Source: Bacillota bacterium
Lineage (GTDB): Bacteria > Bacillota > Clostridia > Tissierellales > Peptoniphilaceae
NCBI GenBank assembly: GCA_023394215.1
Contig: JAEXBH010000037.1
Span: 1-9,703, forward strand
Length of the DNA: 9,703 bases
Direction of reading: 5' to 3'
Numbering within the stretch: position 1 is the first letter of the stretch; every line of letters starts with the position of its first letter. The translations under genes and the position numbers were made by a program. Positions 1-5,975 of this stretch are shown here, piece by piece. The notes below the pieces were generated by a model, which saw only the letters and a program-made list of their open reading frames with translations, made no database searches and was not told where the DNA came from.

Positions 1-175
1 CTATAGATGCGGATGCTCCGGTATTTAGATGCCCCACCATAGATGAATCTATATACTGCATAGCTATTGTGGAAAGTTGAGCTAAAATTATAGGCAAACT
101 CAGGCTTATAATCATACTTACAGATTCCCTTATATTTAATTTTTTTCCATCCCTTATATCCTTTAGATATTCCAT
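1..175 (-). CDS. MATE family efflux transporter, N-terminal part (truncated by window edge)
   Basis: Only the first 58 codons are present; the gene continues past the left edge. After a short charged cytoplasmic leader (MEYLKDIRDGKKLNIRES) comes a hydrophobic helix containing SLPIILAQLSTIAMQYID, followed by SSMVGHL and a small-residue stretch. This is the typical first helix and loop of MATE (multidrug and toxic compound extrusion) proteins, which use Na+ or H+ gradients to export cationic drugs or metabolites across the cytoplasmic membrane. The ATG at 173-175 is supported by an AAAGGAC ribosome site at 184-190 with 8 nt spacing. The gene diverges from the lysoplasmalogenase gene and has its own candidate promoter. 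The substrate cannot be inferred. The family call rests on the N-terminus alone but the pattern is characteristic. Confidence 0.85.
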   Translation of the reverse strand, partial: MEYLKDIRDGKKLNIRESVSMIISLSLPIILAQLSTIAMQYIDSSMVGHLNTGASASI

Positions 176-206
176 AAAAGCCTGTCCTTTATTTTTATTT
201 AGCAAG

Positions 207-216
207 ATTGTACAAT
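207..216. promoter_or_regulatory. Perfect palindrome ATTGTACAAT over the MATE -10
   Basis: A 10-bp perfect inverted repeat covers the candidate -10 of the MATE promoter. Its minus-strand core TGTACAAT recurs at 3806-3813, 21 nt upstream of the MFS start codon. It could be an operator, but a short AT-rich palindrome can arise by chance. Confidence 0.25.
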
Positions 217-236
217 ACTTTCATCCCTAAACTCAA
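207..236 (-). promoter_or_regulatory. Candidate promoter of the MATE gene
   Basis: On the minus strand TTGAGT (236-231) and TACAAT (212-207) are separated by 18 nt, giving a plausible sigma-A promoter with a leader of about 25 nt before the ribosome site. The -10 lies inside the perfect 10-bp palindrome ATTGTACAAT (207-216) and the -35 overlaps one copy of an 11-bp direct repeat, so a repressor bound there would block transcription. Seen by eye only. Confidence 0.45.
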
Positions 237-243
237 ATAGGTA
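233..243 (+). repeat. Direct repeat copy 1 (TCAAATAGGTA)
   Basis: An 11-bp sequence repeated exactly at 332-342 in the same intergenic region. This copy overlaps the candidate -35 of the leftward MATE promoter. A 10-base variant (AAATAGGTAA) also occurs near 1388-1397 inside the dehydrogenase gene, which weakens the case for a specific operator. Confidence 0.4.
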
Positions 244-302
244 ATTTCTCATTTTTCATTAAAAAAGCTTCTGTCCGAGAGACAAAAATAACGTTTTCAT
301 TA

Positions 303-331
303 TTGAAGCCTCAAAAATTTTTAGTTATAAT
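303..331 (+). promoter_or_regulatory. Promoter of the lysoplasmalogenase gene
   Basis: TTGAAG (303-308) and a consensus TATAAT (326-331) are separated by exactly 17 nt. Transcription would begin near 338, leaving a leader of about 20 nt that carries the AGGAGAG ribosome site (348-354). This is among the best sigma-A type promoters in the window. The second copy of the 11-bp repeat begins directly at the end of the -10. Confidence 0.7.
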
Positions 332-342
332 TCAAATAGGTA
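332..342 (+). repeat. Direct repeat copy 2 (TCAAATAGGTA)
   Basis: Identical to 233-243. It spans the expected transcription start of the rightward lysoplasmalogenase promoter, so the two copies sit on critical parts of the two divergent promoters, 99 bp apart. A role as a shared operator is inference. Confidence 0.4.
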
Positions 343-358
343 TTAATAGGAGAGTTTT

Positions 359-1066
359 ATGGATAATTTTAAATTTATTTTAGTATTACTGTTCGGAATT
401 CTTTCCGTTTTGATATTTTTACTGCTGAGAGTCTATAAAGGGGGCATTCCGGGAGTGATATCTAAAACCGTGGCAAGCTTATTTTTTGTTTTAAGCGGCT
501 TATTAGCATCTCTCTTTTCATCAAATCATTTTGACATTAAATCTATGATTGTTGTAGGCTTGATGTTCGGGATGTTGGGAGATATTTGGCTGGATTTAAA
601 GGTCACCTACACCAAGGACATTAAACCCTGGTTATACTCGGGTTTTATTTCCTTTATGCTTGGACATATATTCTATATTACAGCTATTATTTTAAACAGT
701 AAAATGAGTGCCGAATTCATCCTTTTATCGGTAATATCAGGGATAGCCTTAGGATATCTTACCATTTCACTTGAAAGTACTTTCAAGCTTAAATACGGAC
801 CTTATAAGAGAATAACATTTATTTATGCTTCAATCCTCTTTTGCACCGCAAGCACTTCCCTAATGGCATGTTTGATAAACGGATTTGAAAATACTATGTT
901 TTTATTCTTTTTCCTGGGCAGCGTATTTTTCCTTATATCTGACCTTATACTTTCAAACACCTACTTCGGACTCAAGAGTAATGACGGTCCGATTTGGATA
1001 GTGTCAAATCATATAACCTACTATATAGCCCAATATTTAATTGCTTCATCCATATTATTTTTATAA
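359..1066 (+). CDS. YhhN/TMEM86-family lysoplasmalogenase
   Basis: A 235-residue polytopic membrane protein with about eight hydrophobic segments. Family landmarks appear in the usual order: FGMLGDIWL (about 70-78), FISFMLGHIFYI (96-107), GSVFFLISDLILS (187-199) and ITYYIAQYLIA (219-229). These match the YhhN family (bacterial homologues of TMEM86A/B). Characterised members hydrolyse the vinyl-ether bond of lysoplasmalogens to a fatty aldehyde and a glycerophospho-base. The membrane-embedded acidic residues D75 and D195, in LGD and SD motifs, are the conserved pair expected for activity. The ATG follows AGGAGAG by 4 nt and a TTGAAG-17-TATAAT promoter, so the gene is probably monocistronic; a hairpin terminator follows at once. 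It converges on an aldehyde dehydrogenase gene, a suggestive partner. Clostridial anaerobes often contain plasmalogens, which fits. Substrate preference is not shown by the sequence. Confidence 0.88.
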   Translation: MDNFKFILVLLFGILSVLIFLLLRVYKGGIPGVISKTVASLFFVLSGLLASLFSSNHFDIKSMIVVGLMFGMLGDIWLDLKVTYTKDIKPWLYSGFISFMLGHIFYITAIILNSKMSAEFILLSVISGIALGYLTISLESTFKLKYGPYKRITFIYASILFCTASTSLMACLINGFENTMFLFFFLGSVFFLISDLILSNTYFGLKSNDGPIWIVSNHITYYIAQYLIASSILFL

Positions 1067-1071
1067 AATTT

Positions 1072-1121
1072 TATGGCAAACCCTTATGCTAAAGCAGCAT
1101 ATTGGCTTGCCATATATTTTT
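1072..1121. terminator. Bidirectional hairpin terminator between convergent genes
   Basis: TATGGCAA (1072-1079) pairs perfectly with TTGCCATA (1107-1114). Inside it TATGCT (1085-1090) pairs with AGCATA (1096-1101) around an AAAGC loop, giving a long two-part stem. TATTTTT follows on the plus strand; on the minus strand the hairpin is followed by AAATTTTATAAA. It lies between the lysoplasmalogenase stop and the aldehyde dehydrogenase stop (1120-1122) and can serve both. Confidence 0.85.
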
Positions 1122-2478
1122 AAAATATTTTTCTGAACAACTTAAGTTTTTTATCATCAAAAGGTTTATACCTGAATGGAAAATCAAAAATTTTAAGACT
1201 CTTCACAACTCCCTTTTTATGACTTAAAGCATCAAAGCCGTACTTTCCGTGATAATTCCCTATTCCGCTTAAGCCTACGCCTCCAAAAGGAAGATTATGA
1301 TTTGTAAAATGAATCACCACATCATTTATACAGCCACCCCCGTAAGAAATGGATTTAACAATTTTTTCCTCAACTTCTTTTCTTTCTGTAAATAGGTAAC
1401 AGGCAAGGGGTTTTTCAAGACTCTTGATTTTTCCTATTACCTCATCCAAATCACTATATTTGATTATAGGAAGCAAGGGTCCGAATATTTCTTCTTTCAT
1501 TATTTCCTTGTCAAAATCGGAATCGGTAAACACAGTGGGACCTATCTTATTTTCAGCTTCATCCCTTTGTCCTCCTATTACCTTATCCTCTGTAAGTATA
1601 AGACTTGATAATCTGTCAAAATGATACCTGCTTATGATCTTGGGATAACTTTTACTCTTAATATCATAGTTTTTTTCAATTTCTTTTTTTAGGTCGCTGA
1701 TAAAGGCTTCCTTTACCCTCTCATGCACCAAAATATAATCAACTGAAATACAAGTTTGACCCGCATTTAAAAATTTCCCCCAAGCTATCCTCTTAGCAGC
1801 TAATTTCAAATCCGCACTTTCATCTATTATACAAGGGCTTTTTCCTCCCAATTCCAAAGAAAAAGGGATCAAATTGTTACTTGCAGCACTCATTACCTTT
1901 TTACCCACATTAGGACTGCCGGTAAAAAATATATAATCGTACTTTTGATTTAAAACTTCATCATATTCTTCATCCACATCAATGCAATATATATAATTAT
2001 CCGGAAAATTCTTGTCAATGATTTCTTTGATTAAATTTGCAACATTTACGCTTGTCCTTGAACATTTGATCATTGCACAGTTTCCGGCTGCAATAGCCGC
2101 CACTAAAGGGGCAAGCGTCAAATTAAACGGATAATTCCAAGGCGACATGATTAAAACTGTTCCATACGGCTCACTGTAAACACGATTAACAGAAGGAAAA
2201 CTTGCAAGATTACCCCAAACCCTTTTTGGCTTGCTCCATTTTTTTACATGCTTTAAAGCTGTGTTTAATTCACCATAAACCATGGCTATTTCTGTCATAA
2301 AGCCTTCAGCCTCGGATTTCCCCAAATCCGAATAAAGGGCTTGTAAGATTTTATCTTCATTCTCCTTAATTAAAGCCTTTAACTTCCTTAAGTTATCAAT
2401 CCTGAAATCTATGCTCTTTGTCTTATTTGTATTAAAAAATTCCTTTTGCCTGTCCAATATATTTTTTACTGAAGTCAT
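1120..2478 (-). CDS. Aldehyde dehydrogenase, class 3 (fatty/aromatic aldehyde) type
   Basis: NAD(P)-dependent oxidation of an aldehyde to a carboxylate. Numbering from the upstream ATG at 2487: SPWNYP (115-120) holds the oxyanion Asn118, FTGS (188-191) is the cofactor loop, LELGGKSP (211-218) holds the general base Glu212, NAGQTC (241-246) the nucleophile Cys246, and EEIFGP (332-337) the ribose-binding Glu. The length (about 452 residues) and the ending NLPFGGVGLSGIGNYHGK followed by a basic amphipathic tail are typical of class 3 enzymes, the group that includes fatty aldehyde dehydrogenases. The start at 2478 is preferred because AGGAG (2488-2492) lies 9 nt before it but touches the ATG at 2487. 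One oddity is KCSR (141-144) where most members have KPSE. It is the last gene of the leftward run and converges on the lysoplasmalogenase. The physiological substrate is inferred, not shown. Confidence 0.92.
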   Translation of the reverse strand: MTSVKNILDRQKEFFNTNKTKSIDFRIDNLRKLKALIKENEDKILQALYSDLGKSEAEGFMTEIAMVYGELNTALKHVKKWSKPKRVWGNLASFPSVNRVYSEPYGTVLIMSPWNYPFNLTLAPLVAAIAAGNCAMIKCSRTSVNVANLIKEIIDKNFPDNYIYCIDVDEEYDEVLNQKYDYIFFTGSPNVGKKVMSAASNNLIPFSLELGGKSPCIIDESADLKLAAKRIAWGKFLNAGQTCISVDYILVHERVKEAFISDLKKEIEKNYDIKSKSYPKIISRYHFDRLSSLILTEDKVIGGQRDEAENKIGPTVFTDSDFDKEIMKEEIFGPLLPIIKYSDLDEVIGKIKSLEKPLACYLFTERKEVEEKIVKSISYGGGCINDVVIHFTNHNLPFGGVGLSGIGNYHGKYGFDALSHKKGVVKSLKIFDFPFRYKPFDDKKLKLFRKIF

Positions 2479-2487
2479 ATTAACCAT

Positions 2488-2492
2488 CTCCT
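2488..2492 (-). promoter_or_regulatory. Ribosome binding site deciding the dehydrogenase start
   Basis: AGGAG on the minus strand directly abuts the ATG at 2485-2487, leaving no spacer, but is 9 nt from the ATG at 2476-2478. The inner ATG is therefore the likelier start, shortening the protein by three residues. Confidence 0.7.
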
Positions 2493-2532
2493 GAAAGAAT
2501 TGTAAAGTCCTAATATTTTAATCTCTTATTAG

Positions 2533-2561
2533 ATTTTATAATATAAATATTATTAATTCAA
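2533..2561 (-). promoter_or_regulatory. Candidate promoter of the aldehyde dehydrogenase gene
   Basis: In the 80-bp-scale gap after the MFS stop, TTGAAT (2561-2556) and TAAAAT (2538-2533) are 17 nt apart on the minus strand. The surrounding sequence is extremely AT-rich, so false matches are likely. An AT-only palindrome (2538-2553) lies between the boxes. No terminator is visible for the MFS gene, so read-through is also possible. Confidence 0.4.
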
Positions 2562-2567
2562 TCACAA

Positions 2568-3785
2568 TTAACTCTCATATACTTTTTTTACACTCTCCCT
2601 ATTTATCCAAATAATACTCCATACGGAAAACATGGCAATGGTACCGCAAATTGTTATACACCACCTATAGTCAATAAGCTCCCCTAAAAATCCTATAAGC
2701 AGAGAAAATATGGATGCAGAAAAAGTTATAAACATATTATTAAAGGCATTTACCCTTGCCCTTAAGTTTGACGGTATATAAACTTGGACCGCAGAGCTTC
2801 TTATTATAGCACTGTTACTTCCTAAAAATCCGCATATTCCCCTGTTTACAAGCATAAGGGGATAAGAAATCCAAAGAAGACACATATCCATAAATTCATA
2901 AGTCTGATAAACAAAAAATGTAAAATAGAACTTCTTTTTCTTTGGAATCTCAACCCTATATTGAAAGGCCCCTCCTATTGATCTTCCTATAAATTCAACA
3001 ACGGAAAAAAGCGAATACATGGCGGCTGAAAATCCCGGTGTAGACCTGAAAAATGCTATCATTATGGGATAATATCCTTCCGCTACCCCATTTGTTACAG
3101 CCATATAGGAAAATATACTCCTAAGTCCTTTTTCTTTCTTTAAATAAGTCACGGCTTCTCTTATATCAGCCCTCCATACTTCAAATGAATAAGCTTGTCT
3201 TTTATTTTCGCCTTCCGAAATTTTTATGCAATTTTCCGTAAATGAAGCAAGTATGGAAAAAGCTCCCTGAATAAGCAAAAGCACAGCTACACCCAAAATA
3301 TCCAACAAGACTGCCGCCAAGGGCATCATTATAATCCTAAGCACAGGATAAAGTGTCGAGGATACCGAATATCCTTTCTGCTCTGCCCCCTTAGGTATAA
3401 GATCCGGGAATATACTGGTAAATGCAAGCTGATCTACTGAATTTAATATTGCCAATAAAAAAGATAATATCATATAAGCTATATATGGCAATTTTGCATA
3501 CATAATCCATAATCCCATAGCTATGTATATAAAACCGTTTAACATATCCCCTATAACTAAAAATTTCTTCCTTGACAGCCTATCCATTATAGGGGCTATT
3601 ATAAAAGGTATAAAAAGATAGGGTATTGATTGTATAGCCATTACAAGAGCAGCTGCAAAAGGGCTTCCGGTTTCGTCGAATATAAAAAAGGATAAAGCAA
3701 ATCCTCCTGCTATTGAACCTGCAGAACCTAATGCCGAAGCCGCTATAAGCAAGCTAAAGTTTTTAGTCCATAATTTTACTTTCAT
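2568..3785 (-). CDS. MFS transporter, drug/macrolide-efflux-like
   Basis: A 405-residue protein with about twelve hydrophobic segments and the cytoplasmic loop DRLSRKK (68-74), the major facilitator motif A between helices 2 and 3. The opening helix (ALGSAGSIAGGFALSFFIFDETGS) resembles the Mef/MFS_3 group of exporters, proton-driven efflux proteins of drugs, peptides or siderophores. The reading frame is open back to an ATG at 3863, but that codon has no ribosome site. The ATG at 3783-3785 is preceded by GGAGGAT with 7 nt spacing and gives the standard family length. The gene lies 92 bp downstream of the HTH-TPR regulator gene on the same strand, an arrangement common for regulators controlling a neighbouring exporter. 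The substrate and that regulatory link are inference. Confidence 0.88.
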   Translation of the reverse strand: MKVKLWTKNFSLLIAASALGSAGSIAGGFALSFFIFDETGSPFAAALVMAIQSIPYLFIPFIIAPIMDRLSRKKFLVIGDMLNGFIYIAMGLWIMYAKLPYIAYMILSFLLAILNSVDQLAFTSIFPDLIPKGAEQKGYSVSSTLYPVLRIIMMPLAAVLLDILGVAVLLLIQGAFSILASFTENCIKISEGENKRQAYSFEVWRADIREAVTYLKKEKGLRSIFSYMAVTNGVAEGYYPIMIAFFRSTPGFSAAMYSLFSVVEFIGRSIGGAFQYRVEIPKKKKFYFTFFVYQTYEFMDMCLLWISYPLMLVNRGICGFLGSNSAIIRSSAVQVYIPSNLRARVNAFNNMFITFSASIFSLLIGFLGELIDYRWCITICGTIAMFSVWSIIWINRESVKKVYES

Positions 3786-3877
3786 AAAAAATCCTCCATA
3801 TACCAATTGTACATGAAGGATTAAATTTAATAAACATAGGATATTTGGGAAAATTTTTACCATTTAAGCATATTTAA
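3786..3877 (-). promoter_or_regulatory. Regulator-exporter intergenic region with palindromes
   Basis: This gap between the HTH-TPR gene and the MFS gene holds a perfect 12-bp AT palindrome ATTAAATTTAAT (3820-3831), an imperfect inverted repeat GGGAAAATTTTTACC (3847-3861), and TGTACAAT on the minus strand (3813-3806). A TATAAT (3882-3877) overlaps the regulator stop codon but has no good -35. These are candidate operator or promoter elements only. No terminator hairpin with a T-tract was found, so MFS may be co-transcribed with the regulator. Confidence 0.3.
3793..3797 (-). promoter_or_regulatory. Ribosome binding site deciding the MFS start
   Basis: GGAGG on the minus strand, part of TATGGAGGAT, sits at proper distance from the ATG at 3783-3785. 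It rules out the 26-codon upstream extension of the frame as the main start. Confidence 0.8.
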
Positions 3878-5020
3878 TTATATTAAACTTATTTTTTTAG
3901 GAAACTCTTTAGACAATTCATACAATTTCTTATACTGTCTCTTCTCCTTATACCACTCTATTATCCATGGAAGGTGAAAGACTAAATATCCGTTTGGAAG
4001 CTGATTTTTACACAAATCAAAGCACTTAAAAAGAAGTTTCTCATATTCTTCATTTTTTATATAATCTCTATTTTCTAAGCGATATAAAACTAAACTGCAT
4101 AAAAAATTTCCAATATCTTCCCTTATTTCACTGTCTCTACTTTTCATAGCCTTATTTATAGCGACCTTAGCCTCTTTAAATTTCCCCAGCTTTTCACAAA
4201 CTACAGCTAACTTGTGAAGTTCCATCTTTTTTGCCCCTTTAAGTTTTATAAAATACTTATAGGCTTCCTCATAATCTCCTATCTCTATCTTAGTAGAGGC
4301 TATATTATAATCCAAAGTCCTCAAAATATCATTACGCCCAAGGGCAAATGCTAAATTTTTAGCAACCTCATATTCTCTATGCATATTGCCAATATCCAAC
4401 TGGTTACTGTAAGAATTTCCGATAATAAGTTTACTTTTAAGCATAAGATAGGCATATCCCTTTACAGACGCTAAATCATAAGCTTTTTGTAAATATACGA
4501 GAGCTGAAGAATAATCCCCTATCCTGTAGCTTTCAAAGCCTGTTCCATAATAAAGATAGGCACAAGGGAAAATTTCAAGAGCTCCTGCAAAATCCCCTTT
4601 TATCATTTTATAAATGGCAAGCTGCCTATTATTCATATAATAAAGAAAACTGTCTTCAAGCTCAAGCTTATCTCCAAGGGCAAATTTTTTTAATAAACTT
4701 AAATCCAAACCTGCATCTGTAGCCCTATATTTCTCTATATCTTTATCTTTTAAAAGTTCTACCAATCTGTTTATAAAACCCGAAAGAAAATAGGCATAAG
4801 AAGACTCTGCCAAAAATTTAGCCTCTTCCTCTAAATCAGTATCAAGCTTTATTCCAAGCTTATCCAGAAGCAAATAAATAATTTCATCTGATGGATAAAC
4901 ACTTCCGCTCTCTATTTTAGAAAGATATGATATGCTGCAAATATTTTTAGCCAATTCTTTTAAGCTGAGCCTTCTTTCTACCCTCTCTCTTTTTATAATC
5001 AATCCCTTATAACTTTTCAT
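3878..5020 (-). CDS. XRE-type HTH transcriptional regulator with TPR domain (RRNPP/Rgg-like architecture)
   Basis: 380 residues. Residues about 7-58 form a helix-turn-helix of the Cro/CI type (RVERRLSLKELAKNICSIS, then YLSKIESGSVYPS and a helix to LGIKL). The rest is helical, with tetratricopeptide-like units near 133-155, 158-190, 234-262 (NIASTKIEIGDYEEAYKYF) and 267-293 (LAVVCEKLGKFKEAKVAINKAM). This architecture is shared with PlcR, Rgg and NprR regulators, whose TPR domains bind short secreted peptides, but also with many regulators of unknown ligand. The ATG at 5018-5020 follows GGGAAGG by 4 nt. It starts only 15 nt after the carboxypeptidase stop, so the two are almost certainly co-transcribed, and the MFS exporter follows. 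No convincing peptide pheromone gene was found nearby. DNA-binding role is confident; ligand and targets are unknown. Confidence 0.82.
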   Translation of the reverse strand: MKSYKGLIIKRERVERRLSLKELAKNICSISYLSKIESGSVYPSDEIIYLLLDKLGIKLDTDLEEEAKFLAESSYAYFLSGFINRLVELLKDKDIEKYRATDAGLDLSLLKKFALGDKLELEDSFLYYMNNRQLAIYKMIKGDFAGALEIFPCAYLYYGTGFESYRIGDYSSALVYLQKAYDLASVKGYAYLMLKSKLIIGNSYSNQLDIGNMHREYEVAKNLAFALGRNDILRTLDYNIASTKIEIGDYEEAYKYFIKLKGAKKMELHKLAVVCEKLGKFKEAKVAINKAMKSRDSEIREDIGNFLCSLVLYRLENRDYIKNEEYEKLLFKCFDLCKNQLPNGYLVFHLPWIIEWYKEKRQYKKLYELSKEFPKKISLI

Positions 5021-5035
5021 AAAACCTTCCCAAAT

Positions 5036-5902
5036 CTATTTATCAAGCTCCTCCAAGATTTTTAAAGTATCTTTTACCTGCCAATCTCCTGTGTTACTGA
5101 GTTTTTCTAACGGTGCTCCCATGACTACCACTATATACTCCTTATTATTTTTCCTTGCCAAAGTAGCCCAACAAAGTCCGGCTCCATAAGTAGTTCCAGA
5201 CTTGCCTCCAAGTATGGAAAAACCCCTTTGTTCATAATCTTTGAGTTTATCAAATACCGTACTTTTTATATATATCCCGTTTTCATTAATATTTGTTTTA
5301 GATGATACATAATCAGACGATGTAAATATCTCCCTAAAATATTCATTTCCCAGAGCTATCTTCAAAAGCTTTGAAACATCCCTTGCACTTGTATACTGTC
5401 CATCATAATCCAATCCCTCAACTGTTGCGTAGTTGGTATTGTCCATGCCAAGTTTATTTGCCTTTTCATTCATTGCAATTATAAAATCTTCCCTGCTTCC
5501 GCTTATATTTACAGCCAAAGAATTTGTGGCTTCAGCTCCTGATGCAAGCATCGTTCCGTAAAGCAAATCTCTATAAGTAGTTTTTTCTCCGGGAGAAAAT
5601 CCTGCCATAGAAGCATTTTTGCTAAGTAAATCATAATAAGTATTTTCATCAATCGGTGCCAAGTCACTAAAATTTTCTACTGATTGAATGGATAAATATG
5701 TAGTCATAATTTTGACTAAAGAGGCCGGCATTCTCCTCTCATCTGCATTAACAGAAATCTCTTCCTTATCTTCACTTAAATTATATACATAAATACTCTG
5801 AGATTTATACTTATTTTCCGTAGAAAACTTTTTTCCTAAAAAATTAAAAGCAAATAGTAAAATAAAAAGCAAAAATAAACTTTTATAAAATGATTTTTTC
5901 AC
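5036..5902 (-). CDS. D-alanyl-D-alanine carboxypeptidase (penicillin-binding, peptidase S11 family)
   Basis: Removes the terminal D-Ala from peptidoglycan pentapeptides at the outer face of the membrane. Residues 7-22 form a hydrophobic signal/anchor helix without an obvious cleavage site. The serine active-site motifs are present: SLVK (S61, K64), SGA (121-123) in the SxN position, and KSG (234-236, in GGKSGTT) in the KTG position; the A and S replacements also occur in other S11 members. At 288 residues it stops after the catalytic domain and lacks the C-terminal beta domain and amphipathic anchor of DacA-type enzymes, so the N-terminal helix probably holds it. The start is GTG, with AGGAGG well placed. 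It follows the two-component system by 73 nt and is coupled to the HTH-TPR gene. Sporulation-type or general wall role cannot be told apart here. Confidence 0.88.
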   Translation of the reverse strand: MKKSFYKSLFLLFILLFAFNFLGKKFSTENKYKSQSIYVYNLSEDKEEISVNADERRMPASLVKIMTTYLSIQSVENFSDLAPIDENTYYDLLSKNASMAGFSPGEKTTYRDLLYGTMLASGAEATNSLAVNISGSREDFIIAMNEKANKLGMDNTNYATVEGLDYDGQYTSARDVSKLLKIALGNEYFREIFTSSDYVSSKTNINENGIYIKSTVFDKLKDYEQRGFSILGGKSGTTYGAGLCWATLARKNNKEYIVVVMGAPLEKLSNTGDWQVKDTLKILEELDK

Positions 5903-5906
5903 TATA

Positions 5907-5913
5907 CCCTCCT
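5907..5913 (-). promoter_or_regulatory. Strong ribosome binding site for a GTG start
   Basis: AGGAGGG on the minus strand lies 4 nt upstream of GTG (5900-5902), directly before the KKSFYK signal sequence. No in-frame ATG serves as a better start, so GTG initiation is well supported. Confidence 0.8.
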
Positions 5914-5944
5914 AAACACAATTTTCCTTAATTTTATAAAAGAA

Positions 5945-5974
5945 ATAATATTTAGGCATGGTACTAATATGCAA
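5945..5974 (-). promoter_or_regulatory. Candidate promoter of the carboxypeptidase gene
   Basis: TTGCAT (5974-5969) and TATTAT (5950-5945) are 18 nt apart on the minus strand, just past the response regulator stop (5976-5978). The match is moderate. It would allow separate expression of carboxypeptidase and HTH-TPR genes from the upstream signalling genes. No terminator precedes it. Confidence 0.35.
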
Positions 5975-5975
5975 A

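Noticed and set aside
268..286. Possible small hairpin TGTC-CGAGA-GACA in the divergent intergenic region
   Set aside because: Only four base pairs of stem and no gene that would need a terminator here.
259..300. 13-codon minus-strand ORF (MKTLFLSLGQKLF) upstream of the MATE gene, with GAGG 8 nt before its ATG
   Set aside because: It lies upstream of the candidate MATE promoter, is very short, and has no promoter of its own that I can see.
1424..1624. Plus-strand open frame within the aldehyde dehydrogenase gene
   Set aside because: Antisense shadow of a well-supported gene, without a ribosome site or recognisable domain.
3783..3814. Ten-codon ORF (MYNWYMEDFL) overlapping the MFS start by ATGA
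   Set aside because: The overlap is suggestive of a coupled leader, but there is no ribosome site before its ATG.
3801..3834. MFS promoter TTTATT-17-TACAAT on the minus strand
   Set aside because: The start site would fall at the ribosome binding site, leaving almost no leader, and the -35 is poor.
3786..3863. N-terminal 26-codon extension of the MFS frame, hydrophobic and resembling a small signal peptide
   Set aside because: The ATG at 3863 has no ribosome site and the extension is in frame without a stop, so it is neither a separate peptide gene nor a likely start. The ATG at 3785 has GGAGG.
5912..5959. 15-codon minus-strand ORF (MPKYYFFYKIKENCV) ending in the carboxypeptidase ribosome site
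   Set aside because: No Shine-Dalgarno precedes it and its start overlaps the candidate promoter spacer; most likely chance, despite the neat stop overlap.
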